The translations under genes and the position numbers were made by a program. DNA of 64,000 bases. Source: Bacillus paralicheniformis. Lineage in GTDB: Bacteria > Bacillota > Bacilli > Bacillales > Bacillaceae. Within the stretch, counting starts at the first letter, position 1; each line of letters starts with the position of its first letter. Below are positions 46,949 to 56,255 of the stretch, piece by piece. Location: positions 372,001 through 436,000 of the forward strand of contig NZ_LBMN02000001.1 of assembly GCF_001042485.2 (NCBI RefSeq), given 5' to 3'. The notes under the pieces were generated by a model. It was not told the origin of the DNA, did not search any database, and worked only from the letters and a program-made list of their open reading frames with translations.

Positions 46949-47271
46949 GTAAAAAGCTCCCTTCACAGGTCGTATATACCGAAATTTATGACAGGGACGC
47001 TTAAAATATATCAAATCGAAAAAAATCGGAGCCTTCTTAAGACACTTTTAAAAAAACTAGATGGACAGATTTGCATTTCCTTTGGCAGCAGAAGAAAACC
47101 TTCGATTTAAAGTCTACACGGCACGGGCTCCTGCTGTTTGCCTTCCACCGCTAACGATTACTGACTGAATGATTTCGCCCGAAGCTGAATAAGAATGAGA
47201 TAGAAGCATCCGGGCAATTTTCGAACGGCTACATGAATGAATACTATGTGACAAGAAAGAAGGGAGCGTTG
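46949..47271. other. Intergenic region, oxalate decarboxylase / alr
   Basis: About 320 bp between divergent genes. No coding frame that I can support and no clear promoter pair. It should contain both promoters. Confidence 0.4.
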
Positions 47272-48453
47272 ATGAAAAAGCTTTGCCGGGAAGTCTGGGT
47301 AGAGGTAAACCTTGATGCGATTAAAAAAAATTTACGCGCATTTCGGCGGCATATTCCGAAGAGGAGCAAGATTATGGCTGTCGTAAAAGCGAACGCTTAT
47401 GGTCACGGCTCGGTGGAAGTGGCACGCCATGCACTGGAAAACGGCGCGAGTGAGCTCGCCGTTGCCTCGGTGGAGGAAGCGGTCGTTTTGCGAAAAGCGG
47501 GGATTGACGCACCGATCCTTGTGCTCGGTTTCACCCCGCTTAGCTGTGTGAAAGAAGCGGCAGCTTGGAATATATCGTTATCAGCATTTCAAGTTGACTG
47601 GATTAAAGAAGCGAACGAGATATTGGAAACAGAAGCAACCCCTGACCGGCTGTCTGTTCATATCAATGTGGATACCGGCATGGGGCGTTTAGGTGTACGC
47701 ACAAAAGAAAGGCTTTTAGCAATTGTGGAAGCGCTGGCGGCAAGTGAAAACCTCAGATGGGAAGGGATTTTCACGCATTTTTCCACAGCTGACGAACCGG
47801 ATACTGAGCTAACCATGATTCAACACGAAAAGTTTATCAGCTTTCTCCGCTTTCTGAAAGAACAAGGCTTTAAGCTGCCTACGGTGCATATGAACAACAC
47901 GGCCGCGGCGATCGCTTTTCCGGAATTCAGCGCTGATATGATTCGCTTAGGTATCGGAATGTATGGATTATATCCTTCCGATTACATCAGGCAGCTCAAT
48001 CTCGTTAAGCTTGTGCCTGCACTAAGCTTGAAGGCGCGCATCGCTTATGTGAAAACCATGTTGACAGAACCGCGGACCGTTAGTTATGGGGCTACATATG
48101 TTGCGGAGCGCGGGGAAGTGATTGCCACGATTCCGGTCGGCTATGCTGACGGTTATTCCCGTGAACTTTCCAATCGCGGATTTATTCTACACCGCGGAAG
48201 ACGGGTGCCGGTGGCGGGAAGAGTAACAATGGACATGATAATGGTCAGTCTGGGAGAGAGCGAAGGTAAACAAGGAGAGGAAGTCGTGATTTACGGCCGG
48301 CAAAAGGGAGCTGAAATTTCCGTTGATGAAGTTGCGGAAATGCTTGATACGATCAATTATGAAGTGGTATCTACAATAAGCTGGCGCGTCCCCCGTTTTT
48401 ATATAAGAGACGGCAAGATTTTTAAAAAGTCGACCCCGCTGTTATACGTGTAG
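47272..48453 (+). CDS. Alanine racemase (YncD-like, second copy type)
   Basis: 393 residues. PLP lysine K39 in AVVKANAYGHG, N-terminal barrel with VDTGMGRLGVR and THFSTADE, C-terminal beta domain with the catalytic tyrosine region SYGATYVAERGEV and GYADGYSREL, VAGRVTMDMIMV. It makes D-alanine for peptidoglycan and is likely the sporulation-linked Alr2/YncD-type enzyme rather than the main Alr, judged by sequence feel only. ATG 47272 follows AAGGGAG; the frame opens further upstream to 47233. Confidence 0.88.
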   Translation: MKKLCREVWVEVNLDAIKKNLRAFRRHIPKRSKIMAVVKANAYGHGSVEVARHALENGASELAVASVEEAVVLRKAGIDAPILVLGFTPLSCVKEAAAWNISLSAFQVDWIKEANEILETEATPDRLSVHINVDTGMGRLGVRTKERLLAIVEALAASENLRWEGIFTHFSTADEPDTELTMIQHEKFISFLRFLKEQGFKLPTVHMNNTAAAIAFPEFSADMIRLGIGMYGLYPSDYIRQLNLVKLVPALSLKARIAYVKTMLTEPRTVSYGATYVAERGEVIATIPVGYADGYSRELSNRGFILHRGRRVPVAGRVTMDMIMVSLGESEGKQGEEVVIYGRQKGAEISVDEVAEMLDTINYEVVSTISWRVPRFYIRDGKIFKKSTPLLYV

Positions 48454-48513
48454 TTTTCCCATACTCACAGGCTGTTTTCTCGATCATTGATAAAATAGGA
48501 AAAGTGCAAATTC

Positions 48514-48542
48514 TTGACAAAAAAATTTATTTATGCTATAAT
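48514..48542 (+). promoter_or_regulatory. Consensus sigma-A promoter of methyltransferase gene
   Basis: TTGACA (48514-48519), 17-bp spacer, TATAAT (48537-48542): a full consensus match, so strong constitutive initiation is expected. Confidence 0.9.
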
Positions 48543-48568
48543 TTACTAATTGAATATTGGTGTGTATA

Positions 48569-48606
48569 ATAGGATTCTCCTGGCCGGGAGGATCCTATTT
48601 TTTTTG
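48569..48606 (+). terminator. Leader terminator before methyltransferase (attenuator?)
   Basis: 12-nt arms ATAGGATTCTCC/GGAGGATCCTAT with one mismatch and a short loop, followed by eight T, between the promoter and the ribosome site. The transcript would end after about 55-60 nt unless antitermination occurs. Confidence 0.8.
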
Positions 48607-48629
48607 CGTTTGATGAAGGAGTGTACGAC

Positions 48630-49547
48630 ATGAAAAAAGATGAATCGAGTGTAACGTCTCTTATTTCGGCTTTTGGCAGAGCTTATCACAGCCAATATGA
48701 TGACCCAAAAATTTTTGATGACAATCTAGCCAAAACGCTCATTTCCCAACAAGAATTTTCTGATATTAAAAACAGTTTCATTCAAGGTATACAGTTCTTC
48801 AACAAAGATATAGCGGAAAAATACGAGGGAGACGATGAAGAAATATTAAAATGGGTCACACAAATTCAGCTCTCTCCGACGCCGCTCGCGCGTGCCGCAT
48901 ATTGCGAAAGCGTGCTGCACCATGAGATTCGATTTGGAGCAGAACAATACGTGATTCTTGGGGCAGGGCTGGATACTTTTTGTTTTCGGAACCTAGAGTT
49001 AAAAGGCAAAATTGATATCTTTGAAATTGACCATCCGGCGACACAAAAATGGAAAAAGGAAAGGCTGGACAAAGCAGGTTTTCACATCCCGGCCCACCTT
49101 CATTTTATTCCTTTGGACTTTGCCAAGGTATTTTCTTATCAAGAATTGGCTGATAAGGGTTTTCATTTTAACATAAAAACGTTCTTTAGCTTTTTGGGCG
49201 TTTCCTACTACTTAACAAAGGAAGAAACCGAAAAATTGCTGAGACAATTAATGGCTGATCTTCCTTCAGGAAGTTCGATCGTTTTTGATTATGCGGATGA
49301 AAACCTGTTCAAAGAAAAAGGTTTCTCCAACAGGGTGGAAAATATGGTGAAAATGGCAGCGGCAGGCGGAGAACCGATGAAGTCATGCTATTCGTATCAG
49401 GAAATCCAGCATATGCTGGAGCAATCCGGACTGCTCGTTTATGAGCATTTGTCACCGTCGGATATTCAAGAGCGTTATTTTAAAAATCGAAAAGATGATC
49501 TGTCAGCCTTTGAAACGATTCACTACATTCATGCCGTGAAAAATTAA
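48630..49547 (+). CDS. SAM-dependent methyltransferase, YktD/LCM type
   Basis: 305 residues, class I methyltransferase of the leucine carboxyl methyltransferase-like group: PLARAAYCESVLH, motif I YVILGAGLDTFCFR, FEIDHPATQKWKKERL, and SFLGVSYYLTKEETEKLL. It resembles B. subtilis YktD (polyketide-type O-methyltransferase), substrate unknown. ATG 48630 follows GAAGGAG at 48615-48621. It is preceded by a perfect promoter and a leader terminator, so expression is probably controlled by antitermination. Confidence 0.78.
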   Translation: MKKDESSVTSLISAFGRAYHSQYDDPKIFDDNLAKTLISQQEFSDIKNSFIQGIQFFNKDIAEKYEGDDEEILKWVTQIQLSPTPLARAAYCESVLHHEIRFGAEQYVILGAGLDTFCFRNLELKGKIDIFEIDHPATQKWKKERLDKAGFHIPAHLHFIPLDFAKVFSYQELADKGFHFNIKTFFSFLGVSYYLTKEETEKLLRQLMADLPSGSSIVFDYADENLFKEKGFSNRVENMVKMAAAGGEPMKSCYSYQEIQHMLEQSGLLVYEHLSPSDIQERYFKNRKDDLSAFETIHYIHAVKN

Positions 49548-49560
49548 ACACGAATCAAGA

Positions 49561-49585
49561 AAAACGCCCGGGGCCGGGCGTTTTT
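49561..49585. terminator. Bidirectional terminator, methyltransferase / SSS transporter
   Basis: AAAACGCCCGG/CCGGGCGTTTT stem with GG loop and T-run. Confidence 0.9.
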
Positions 49586-49591
49586 CCTATT

Positions 49592-51220
49592 TTAAGCCGC
49601 GCGATCGTCTTTCTGTTTTTCTTGGGGGAGTACAAGCTGTTTAGGAGGGCATTTGCGCTGCGTCAATTCGGACACAGCGAAGATCGTCATAAATGCTGTA
49701 ACCGCAGCCAGCGTCCGGAAAGGAAAGAGGACTGTGCCGTCTTCAATCATCGGATACGGCAGAAGCGGCGGGATGCCGAATGCGGGTTCACCGCCGCCCA
49801 GCCTCAGAATGACCGCAACTGCAAATCCCGAAATTGACCCGTACAGGTTTGCTCTTTTATAAAAGAGGGCCATTGTTAACTGGGGAAAAAGAATGCAATA
49901 AACTAAATCCGATGCCAAATACCATAAAGTATAAACGCTTTTGACATTCAGCGCGATGATCGCTGCTCCCGCGCCGAACAAAATGATTGAGCGTTTGACG
50001 ACTTTTTGCAGCTGTTTTTGGGTGGCCTTCGGCTTGATCAGCGGACGGTAAATATTCCATGCGGCCATTGATGATGCCGATAGAATCGATGAGTCCATGC
50101 TTGACATAACGGCAGCTGCAATTGCACCCAAACCGAGGCCAGCGATAATTCCCGGCGTTAAATACGCAAGCGTTTGCGGCAAAATCATCGCCGGGTTATC
50201 CGGAGCGCTCGCTCCGAACAAGCTCCAATCCGCACTGTTTCCGGCAGCTCCGATGATCACGCACGGAATGGCGGCAATGATACAGATCACTCCGGCAATA
50301 ATCGACTGCCACATGGCGGCGTTTTCCGATTTTGCCGAAAGAACGCGCTGAAAGTACACCTGCCATGCGATACCACCGAAAATTAAGAGGAGCGCATTAT
50401 CCCACCAGTTCCAAAACAGGTTTCCCCATTCAGGATTTTTCCAGCCGTCCAACGGCGGAAACAGATTGGCGCTGCTTCCGAAATCGTGTCTGTAATTTGC
50501 CCATACGATATCGAATGAACCGACATTTGACAACACAAATGGGACGACTAAAAACAGCCCGAGCAAAATGATGATCATTTGGAAGACATCTGTGAAAGCG
50601 ACTGCCCACATGCCTCCGGCCACCGTATAAGCGATGGCGATCATCGCCGAAAGAATAATCGACGTTTGGAAATCGATATTCAGAATCATTCCGAAAGTCG
50701 TGCCCAATGCCGTTAAGATCGCGGCGCTCCAAAACAATTCTCCTAACAGCGCCGGTATATATAAAACACCGGCCATCCGCTTACCGAAGCGCTGTTCGAG
50801 AGGATCGATAATGGTCATAAATCGATGACGGCGCATTTTTCTGGCGAAGAAAATACCGCCGATAATCAGGCTCAATGCGTAGCCCCAGGGTGCCTGTGCC
50901 CAGATGAGACCGTCGCTGTAAGCCGATTCGACCGTTCCGTTAATATATCCGCCGCCGACCCATGTTGCGGCCATCGTCACCATTCCGACGAAAAACGGCA
51001 TGCTCCTTTTTGCCACGATCATATCAGAAAAAGAATTTGATTTCTTTGCTGCGTAAAAAGCGCCTAAATAATAGGTGAAAGCAAAGAATATCATCATGGA
51101 GATAAAGCCGCCCCAATGAATGTCTGCATTCGAAATGCCGATATACGCGAGTAAGCCTCCCGCAAACAACACAAAAATACCTAATTTGATCCAGTTTTTT
51201 TTCTTCTCAGCATAATTCAT
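49592..51220 (-). CDS. Sodium:solute symporter, probable choline transporter
   Basis: 542 residues, about 13 membrane helices, SSS (SLC5) family. Seen: MAATWVGGGYINGTVE, GLIWAQAPWGYALSL, DVFQMIIILLGL and AAAVMSSMDSSILSASSM (Na+ site region). The WVGGGYINGT segment resembles the high-affinity choline transporter branch. It lies next to gbsR-gbsAB, which turns choline into glycine betaine, so choline (or betaine) uptake is the best inference. Same strand as gbsR, 120 bp downstream, separated by a terminator-like hairpin. Confidence 0.75.
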   Translation of the reverse strand: MNYAEKKKNWIKLGIFVLFAGGLLAYIGISNADIHWGGFISMMIFFAFTYYLGAFYAAKKSNSFSDMIVAKRSMPFFVGMVTMAATWVGGGYINGTVESAYSDGLIWAQAPWGYALSLIIGGIFFARKMRRHRFMTIIDPLEQRFGKRMAGVLYIPALLGELFWSAAILTALGTTFGMILNIDFQTSIILSAMIAIAYTVAGGMWAVAFTDVFQMIIILLGLFLVVPFVLSNVGSFDIVWANYRHDFGSSANLFPPLDGWKNPEWGNLFWNWWDNALLLIFGGIAWQVYFQRVLSAKSENAAMWQSIIAGVICIIAAIPCVIIGAAGNSADWSLFGASAPDNPAMILPQTLAYLTPGIIAGLGLGAIAAAVMSSMDSSILSASSMAAWNIYRPLIKPKATQKQLQKVVKRSIILFGAGAAIIALNVKSVYTLWYLASDLVYCILFPQLTMALFYKRANLYGSISGFAVAVILRLGGGEPAFGIPPLLPYPMIEDGTVLFPFRTLAAVTAFMTIFAVSELTQRKCPPKQLVLPQEKQKDDRAA

Positions 51221-51275
51221 GTATGCACATTGCCTCCGGTAATAATTTTTCGAATTTTCTTGAAATTAAAATATG

Positions 51276-51342
51276 AAAAAAGGTTTTGCGCCACTCTGGG
51301 AAGTATGCAAACTGCTGACTTCAGAGCGGATAAAACCTTTTT
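51276..51342 (-). terminator. Long hairpin after gbsR
   Basis: 11-bp outer stem (51277-51287 with 51332-51342) with inner CTCTG/CAGAG pairing; T-run on the minus strand. It overlaps the gbsR stop. Confidence 0.65.
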
Positions 51343-51895
51343 ATTCCTTGTTATCAATCGGTATAAACTCAAAAATCTCTCCGGATTGGACAGATTTCGC
51401 GAGTCTCAGCAGCCAGTCATAATACGGTTTTGACTGTTCCAACTGGTCATAAAGAGTTCTCGCTTCTTCTTTTATACTTTCGTCAAGCCCTTCGCTTTCG
51501 ACGATGTCCGCCAATGCTTTTTGAGCGTCTTGAATGGCCATGAGATTCACTTTGACTTCCCTTTCCCATTTTTGCGGGAAAAAGCTTGTGAAAAATTTGA
51601 AGAAATCCTTTTCAGCAACAAAGCTGTGTTTTCTTCTTCCTCTATGGAATGTCTTTTTGACGACGTTTAAGTCTTGGAGTTTTTTTACGCCTGTGCTCAT
51701 GCTGGGCTTGCTCATTTGCAGTTCTTCCCGCATCTCGTCCAGTGTCATTTCATCCGATAGGTACATGGTTCCGTACAAAATACCCGCACTCCGGGTAATG
51801 CCGTACAGATCCATTGTTTCTGCGATTGAATCAATGACAAGATCCTTTGCCTGTGCGATCGCTTCTTTTGCTGAAAGATCACGGGGATTGTCCAT
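51341..51895 (-). CDS. gbsR: Choline-sensing repressor GbsR
   Basis: 184 residues, MarR-like winged helix: YGITRSAGILYGTMYLSDEM, LDEMREELQMSKPSMSTGVKKL (recognition helix), FHRGRRKHSFV (wing). A helical C-terminal part carries aromatic residues (PYYDWLL) likely to form the choline box. Known: GbsR represses gbsAB and opuB and is released by choline. ATG 51895 follows AAAGGAGG; divergent from gbsA across 323 bp. Confidence 0.92.
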   Translation of the reverse strand: MDNPRDLSAKEAIAQAKDLVIDSIAETMDLYGITRSAGILYGTMYLSDEMTLDEMREELQMSKPSMSTGVKKLQDLNVVKKTFHRGRRKHSFVAEKDFFKFFTSFFPQKWEREVKVNLMAIQDAQKALADIVESEGLDESIKEEARTLYDQLEQSKPYYDWLLRLAKSVQSGEIFEFIPIDNKE

Positions 51896-52127
51896 AACTT
51901 GCCTCCTTTCACAGGAGCGGAACATCAGCATTGCAGATTCAATGCCCCCCGAAAAATCGGGGATTGATCTGAAATCCGCGTTAAGTTTGTTAAGTTATTT
52001 CTGTATGTTCTTTATCTTAACGAAAGAAATTCAAATGTCAAAATCAAATTTTTTTTTCAAACGGCCTCAGCCCATGTGAGCTCTGCATTCACATAAAATT
52101 CAAAAAAAATAATCAGACTGATTCCCT

Positions 52128-52156
52128 TTGACACAAAAAATGGCGCATGATAAATT
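52128..52156 (+). promoter_or_regulatory. gbsA promoter
   Basis: TTGACA (52128-52133), 17 bp, TAAATT (52151-52156). Transcription should begin near 52163. Confidence 0.7.
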
Positions 52157-52171
52157 CAAAGTGTTCAAAAC

Positions 52172-52189
52172 GTTAAATTTTTATTTAAC
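52172..52189. promoter_or_regulatory. Probable GbsR operator downstream of gbsA start site
   Basis: Palindrome GTTAAAT-TTTT-ATTTAAC, flanked by AAAGT and ACTTT arms, about 10-27 nt downstream of the predicted transcription start. Known: B. subtilis GbsR acts as a roadblock inside the gbsA leader. Confidence 0.65.
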
Positions 52190-52218
52190 AAACTTTGCGT
52201 AATGAGGAGGCTGCTTTT

Positions 52219-53691
52219 ATGAGTCAAACACTTTTCATTGACGGAAAGTGGGTGGGCGCCAAAAAAGGCGAAACCCGCCAAATTATCAACCCTTACAATC
52301 AAGAGCATATTGAAACCGTCAGTGAAGGAGACAGAGAAGACGCTGTTCGGGCGATTGCCGCAGCGCGCCGCGCCTTTGACGACGGCGAGTGGGCGAATAC
52401 GCCGGGTCTTGAACGAGGCAACATCGTATTAAAGATCGCCGAACTGATCAGACGCGACCACGAAGAGCTGGCAGAGCTTGAATCGCTTGACACCGGCAAG
52501 ACGCTTGAAGAAAGCAGAGCCGATATGGATGATATTGCAAACGTATTTCAATATTATGCAGGGCTTGCGGATAAAGATGGCGGAGAAGTCATTTCTTCAC
52601 CGATTCCCGATTCTAAAAGCGAAATTGTCAGGGAGCCGGTCGGTGTCTGCGGGCAGATCACCCCATGGAATTATCCGCTCCTGCAGGCAAGCTGGAAAAT
52701 CGCTCCGGCTTTGGCGGCGGGCAACACAATCGTTGTCAAACCAAGTGAAATCACACCGTTGACAACCATTAAGATCTTCAAGCTGATGGAAGAAGCCGGT
52801 GTGCCTAAAGGGGTTGCCAACCTTGTTCTCGGCCCCGGGGCCACTGTCGGCGATGAACTTGCCAGAAATACAGACGTCGACTTAATTTCTTTCACCGGCG
52901 GAATTGAAACCGGAAAGAAAATCATGCAGGCTGCAAGTACGAATGTGAAAAAAATTGCGCTTGAGCTTGGCGGGAAAAATCCGAATATTGTGTTTAAAGA
53001 CGCAGATTTTGACGTAGCGGTTGACCAGGCGCTGAATGCGGTATTCTTCCACGCAGGACAGGTTTGCTCCGCGGGTGCTCGTCTTCTCGTTGAAAAATCC
53101 ATTCATGACGAGTTTGTCGCAGAGCTTGTCAAACGTGCGAAAAAAATCAAGCTCGGCAACGGATTCCACGAGGAGACACAGAGCGGTCCGCTCATTTCAG
53201 CTGAACACCGCAGCAAAGTTGAAAAATATGTGGAAATCGGCCTGCAAGAAGGCGCCAAGTTGGAAACAGGCGGAAAGCGTCCGGAGGACCCTGAACTTGC
53301 AAATGGATTCTTCTATCTGCCGACGATCTTCTCGGGCTGTACATCAGATATGAGAATCGTTCAGGAAGAAGTATTCGGTCCTGTATTAACAGTTGAATCA
53401 TTCAAAACAGAAGAAGAAGTGGTCTCACTTGCAAACGATACGATTTACGGCTTAGCCGGCGCCGTTTGGTCAAAAGACATCGAAAAAGCGGAACGCGTCG
53501 CTTCCAAACTGCGCATGGGAACCGTCTGGATCAATGATTTCCACCCGTATTTCGCACAAGCGCCTTGGGGAGGTTACAAGCAGTCAGGCATCGGCCGCGA
53601 GCTTGGCCGCATGGGCCTTGAAGAATACACGGAAGTGAAGCACGTCTACCGCAATACGAAACCGGCGGCTGTCAATTGGTTTAAAGCATAA
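52219..53691 (+). CDS. gbsA: Betaine aldehyde dehydrogenase GbsA
   Basis: 490 residues, the length of B. subtilis GbsA. ALDH signatures: ITPWNYPLLQ (coenzyme), FTGGIETGKKI, LELGGKNPNIV with the catalytic-base Glu and GQVCSAGARL with nucleophile C283. It oxidises betaine aldehyde to glycine betaine with NAD+. Start 52219 with GAGGAGG. First gene of the gbsAB operon; 17 bp before gbsB. Confidence 0.96.
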   Translation: MSQTLFIDGKWVGAKKGETRQIINPYNQEHIETVSEGDREDAVRAIAAARRAFDDGEWANTPGLERGNIVLKIAELIRRDHEELAELESLDTGKTLEESRADMDDIANVFQYYAGLADKDGGEVISSPIPDSKSEIVREPVGVCGQITPWNYPLLQASWKIAPALAAGNTIVVKPSEITPLTTIKIFKLMEEAGVPKGVANLVLGPGATVGDELARNTDVDLISFTGGIETGKKIMQAASTNVKKIALELGGKNPNIVFKDADFDVAVDQALNAVFFHAGQVCSAGARLLVEKSIHDEFVAELVKRAKKIKLGNGFHEETQSGPLISAEHRSKVEKYVEIGLQEGAKLETGGKRPEDPELANGFFYLPTIFSGCTSDMRIVQEEVFGPVLTVESFKTEEEVVSLANDTIYGLAGAVWSKDIEKAERVASKLRMGTVWINDFHPYFAQAPWGGYKQSGIGRELGRMGLEEYTEVKHVYRNTKPAAVNWFKA

Positions 53692-53708
53692 GAAGGAGGA
53701 AATGATTC

Positions 53709-54917
53709 ATGACTTTAAATATGAAAGTAGAAGCGATGAACAAATTCCACACGTTTGAAATCCCGACCGTCATTAAGCACGGAATCGGAGCCGTTAAACA
53801 TGTAGGCGAAGAAGTGAAAAAACTTGGCGTTTCAAAAGCGCTGCTTGTCACAGACCCCGGCATCTACAAAGCAGGTGTAACAAACCCGGTCGTTGAATCC
53901 CTTCAGGAAGCAGGCGTTGAAGTTGTCGTCTTTAATAAAGTCGAGCCGAATCCGCCTGTCCGTCTTGTCGCTGAAGGTTCCAAACTGTATGCTGAAGAAA
54001 ACTGCGACGGCCTTGTAGCAGTCGGCGGCGGAAGCTCAATGGATACGGCGAAAGCGATCGGAGTCGAAGCCACTCATGAAGGCTCGGTTCTTGACTATGA
54101 AGCGGCAGAAGGAAAGAAGCCTCTTGAAAACCGGATTCCTCCGCTTACAACGATCCCGACGACTGCCGGAACCGGCTCAGAAGTTACACAATGGGCGGTT
54201 ATCACAGATGAAGAGCGTGAATTTAAATTCAATACGGGCGGCCCGCTGATTGCTGCTCACTTGACAGTTATCGATCCTGAATTGCATGTATCAATGCCTC
54301 CGCACGTCACAGCGATGACCGGCGTTGACGCTTTGGCTCACGCCATCGAGTGCTATACGATGAAATTTGCTCAGCCGATAACTGACGCGGTGGCCCTTCT
54401 TGCCATCGAATACGGCGCACATTACATCCGCAGAGCGTTTGCCGATGGGGAAGATCTTGAAGCGAGATACGGCATGGCGCAGGCGGCTATGCTTGCAGGC
54501 CTTTCTTACGGAAGCGAATCTGCAGGCGCTGCTCACGCGATGAGCCAGACGCTCGGAGGAATCATTCCTGTCGCGCACGGCCAATGTGTGGCGGCGATGA
54601 TGGGTCCTGTAATGGAATACAACTGGAAAGGCTACCCTGAAAAATTTGCCCGCATTGCAAAAGCGTTCGGCATTGACACAAGCGGCATGTCTACAGTGGA
54701 AGCGGCTAAAGCTGCAGTGAACTGGATGTATCAGCTTGTGGAAGACTTGGAGATTCCTAGTCTTGAAGAGCAAGGCGTATCACCTGACATGATCGACCGC
54801 CTTTCAAAAGAAGCGATGAAAGATCCGCAAACGGTCGGAAACCCGAGAGACCTGAACGAAAAAGCGTACAATTGGATTTACAAACGCTGCTTTAATCTAA
54901 CCCCGAAAACTGTATAA
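53709..54917 (+). CDS. gbsB: Choline dehydrogenase GbsB (type III alcohol dehydrogenase)
   Basis: 402 residues, iron-containing alcohol dehydrogenase family: KHGIGAVKHVGEEVKKLG, VAVGGGSSMDTAKAIG (NAD site), TTAGTGSEVTQWAVI, and metal-ligand segment GVDALAHAIECYTMKF plus SHAMSQTLGG-type AAHAMSQTLGG and VAHGQCVA. It oxidises choline to betaine aldehyde with NAD+. Operon with gbsA, followed by a terminator. Confidence 0.95.
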   Translation: MTLNMKVEAMNKFHTFEIPTVIKHGIGAVKHVGEEVKKLGVSKALLVTDPGIYKAGVTNPVVESLQEAGVEVVVFNKVEPNPPVRLVAEGSKLYAEENCDGLVAVGGGSSMDTAKAIGVEATHEGSVLDYEAAEGKKPLENRIPPLTTIPTTAGTGSEVTQWAVITDEEREFKFNTGGPLIAAHLTVIDPELHVSMPPHVTAMTGVDALAHAIECYTMKFAQPITDAVALLAIEYGAHYIRRAFADGEDLEARYGMAQAAMLAGLSYGSESAGAAHAMSQTLGGIIPVAHGQCVAAMMGPVMEYNWKGYPEKFARIAKAFGIDTSGMSTVEAAKAAVNWMYQLVEDLEIPSLEEQGVSPDMIDRLSKEAMKDPQTVGNPRDLNEKAYNWIYKRCFNLTPKTV

Positions 54918-54931
54918 AGAAATGCATGAAT

Positions 54932-54962
54932 CCCGCTGTGTGAACGCACAGCGGGCTTTCTC
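54932..54962 (+). terminator. gbsAB terminator
   Basis: 9-bp stem CCCGCTGTG/CACAGCGGG (54932-54940 with 54947-54955), then CTTTCTC. Confidence 0.8.
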
Positions 54963-55026
54963 AATTTGAGAAAAAAAGGGATGCATTGTAAAATAAATCA
55001 CATCTTGAAAAAAGGGGATGGGTTGA

Positions 55027-55608
55027 ATGTGGAAAAAGCACACGGCTGTTGCAGAGAACGTATACATAGCGGACACACCGTCATTTGTGACAGAGAAACA
55101 AGAAAAGATTGTGATTGATTACGGAGGAATACCGGGTGATCTGCATTTTGGACTGACGAAAAAAGCGGGAGCAAGGGAGCCGATGTATAAAAGAGGGACG
55201 GAGATTTTCAATAGGAGGCAGATTTCAATTGTCTCGGTCGAAGAGTGTCTTGAGATTGCCGGACGCCTGAACGTTCCTGCGGTCCTTCCGGAATGGCTCG
55301 GGGCTAATATCGCATTAAGCGGACTGCCTGATTTAACTTCATTAAGAGAAGGAAGCAGAATCGTTTTTCCAAGCGGCGCCTCTCTGTTGAGCGAGGGTGA
55401 GAACGAGCCGTGCATTCAGCCCGGAGAAGTCATTCAGGAGCAGTTTCCCGACAAACCGAAGCTTGCTTCGCGCTTTGTGCGCCATGCGATCGGAAGAAGG
55501 GGAATCGTCTGCGTCGTCGAACGCCCCGGCTTGATCCATCAAGGCGACCAGGCAGAAGTGTGGGCGTATTCGCCTGCTGCCACGAAAGACGCCAGGTCGT
55601 TTGCCTGA
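55027..55608 (+). CDS. yuaD: MOSC-domain protein YuaD
   Basis: 193 residues, one MOSC (molybdenum cofactor sulfurase C-terminal-like) domain: IDYGGIPGDLHFGLTKKAG, EWLGANIALSGLPDLTS, and VRHAIGRRGIVCVVERPGLI near the end, where MOSC proteins keep a conserved Cys (here GIVCVVE). Order gbsB-yuaD-yuaE matches B. subtilis. Role unknown; proposed sulfur carrier for metal-sulfur assembly. Confidence 0.85.
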   Translation: MWKKHTAVAENVYIADTPSFVTEKQEKIVIDYGGIPGDLHFGLTKKAGAREPMYKRGTEIFNRRQISIVSVEECLEIAGRLNVPAVLPEWLGANIALSGLPDLTSLREGSRIVFPSGASLLSEGENEPCIQPGEVIQEQFPDKPKLASRFVRHAIGRRGIVCVVERPGLIHQGDQAEVWAYSPAATKDARSFA

Positions 55609-55615
55609 GCGGATG

Positions 55616-55648
55616 AAAAGCCCCGGGCCTCTAAAGCCGGGGCTTTCC
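55616..55648. terminator. Bidirectional terminator, yuaD / yuaE
   Basis: AAAGCCCCGG/CCGGGGCTTT hairpin between convergent genes. Confidence 0.88.
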
Positions 55649-55653
55649 GTGTA

Positions 55654-56136
55654 TTATAATAGTTTCTGTTTGATTTCCTTGATCTGTTTAATATGTCTTC
55701 TTTCATGATGGCCGATGAAGTCGAGCCACTGTCTGACCGTAAGCTCTTCGAAAACCGGATGCGGCAGCACCCTTTGAAAATCTTCATCATGAAAGGCGGC
55801 GATGACTGAAGTTAATTGTGTTCTGACATTGTCGAGCTCAGCTTTGAGGGTTAAAGCATCCGCCGTTTTTCTTTCAGGCTCTGCATATGGGGGCGCCTTT
55901 CGTTTGGAGCTTCTGTCTTCCGACTGATGCACCGGTTTATCTTCGATTGTTTTGACCGGTGCATGTTTGATTTGTTCCTTTAGGATTTGAAGTGCCATCA
56001 GGTCGATTTTTTTCAGGTGGTCGATCACTTCTTGAATGCTCCATTCGTCCTCCGAGGGCCTTTTATTCAGCGTTTCGTCTGACAGGCCTTGAATCTCGCT
56101 CCAAAGTTCTTTTCTCGCTTCATTAAAAATGCTCAT
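55654..56136 (-). CDS. yuaE: DinB-like protein YuaE
   Basis: 160 residues, DinB_2-type four-helix bundle with three metal-ligand His: IQEVIDHLKKID (about 36-47), and WLDFIGHHERRHIKQI near the end (HxxxH). It may be a bacillithiol-dependent transferase or other metalloenzyme; no substrate known. ATG 56136 is preferred with AGGAGGGG 7 nt upstream; an ATG directly before it (56139) is 4 nt from the site. Confidence 0.78.
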   Translation of the reverse strand: MSIFNEARKELWSEIQGLSDETLNKRPSEDEWSIQEVIDHLKKIDLMALQILKEQIKHAPVKTIEDKPVHQSEDRSSKRKAPPYAEPERKTADALTLKAELDNVRTQLTSVIAAFHDEDFQRVLPHPVFEELTVRQWLDFIGHHERRHIKQIKEIKQKLL

Positions 56137-56255
56137 CATATCCCCTCCTGTTTTTACTGTACCATATCGCAGGCTGGTAAAATAACCAAAAAACACTCGA
56201 TTTTCGCATCGCCATCGGATATGCTTAAGAAAAATGAATAGAAGGAAGGATTTAT

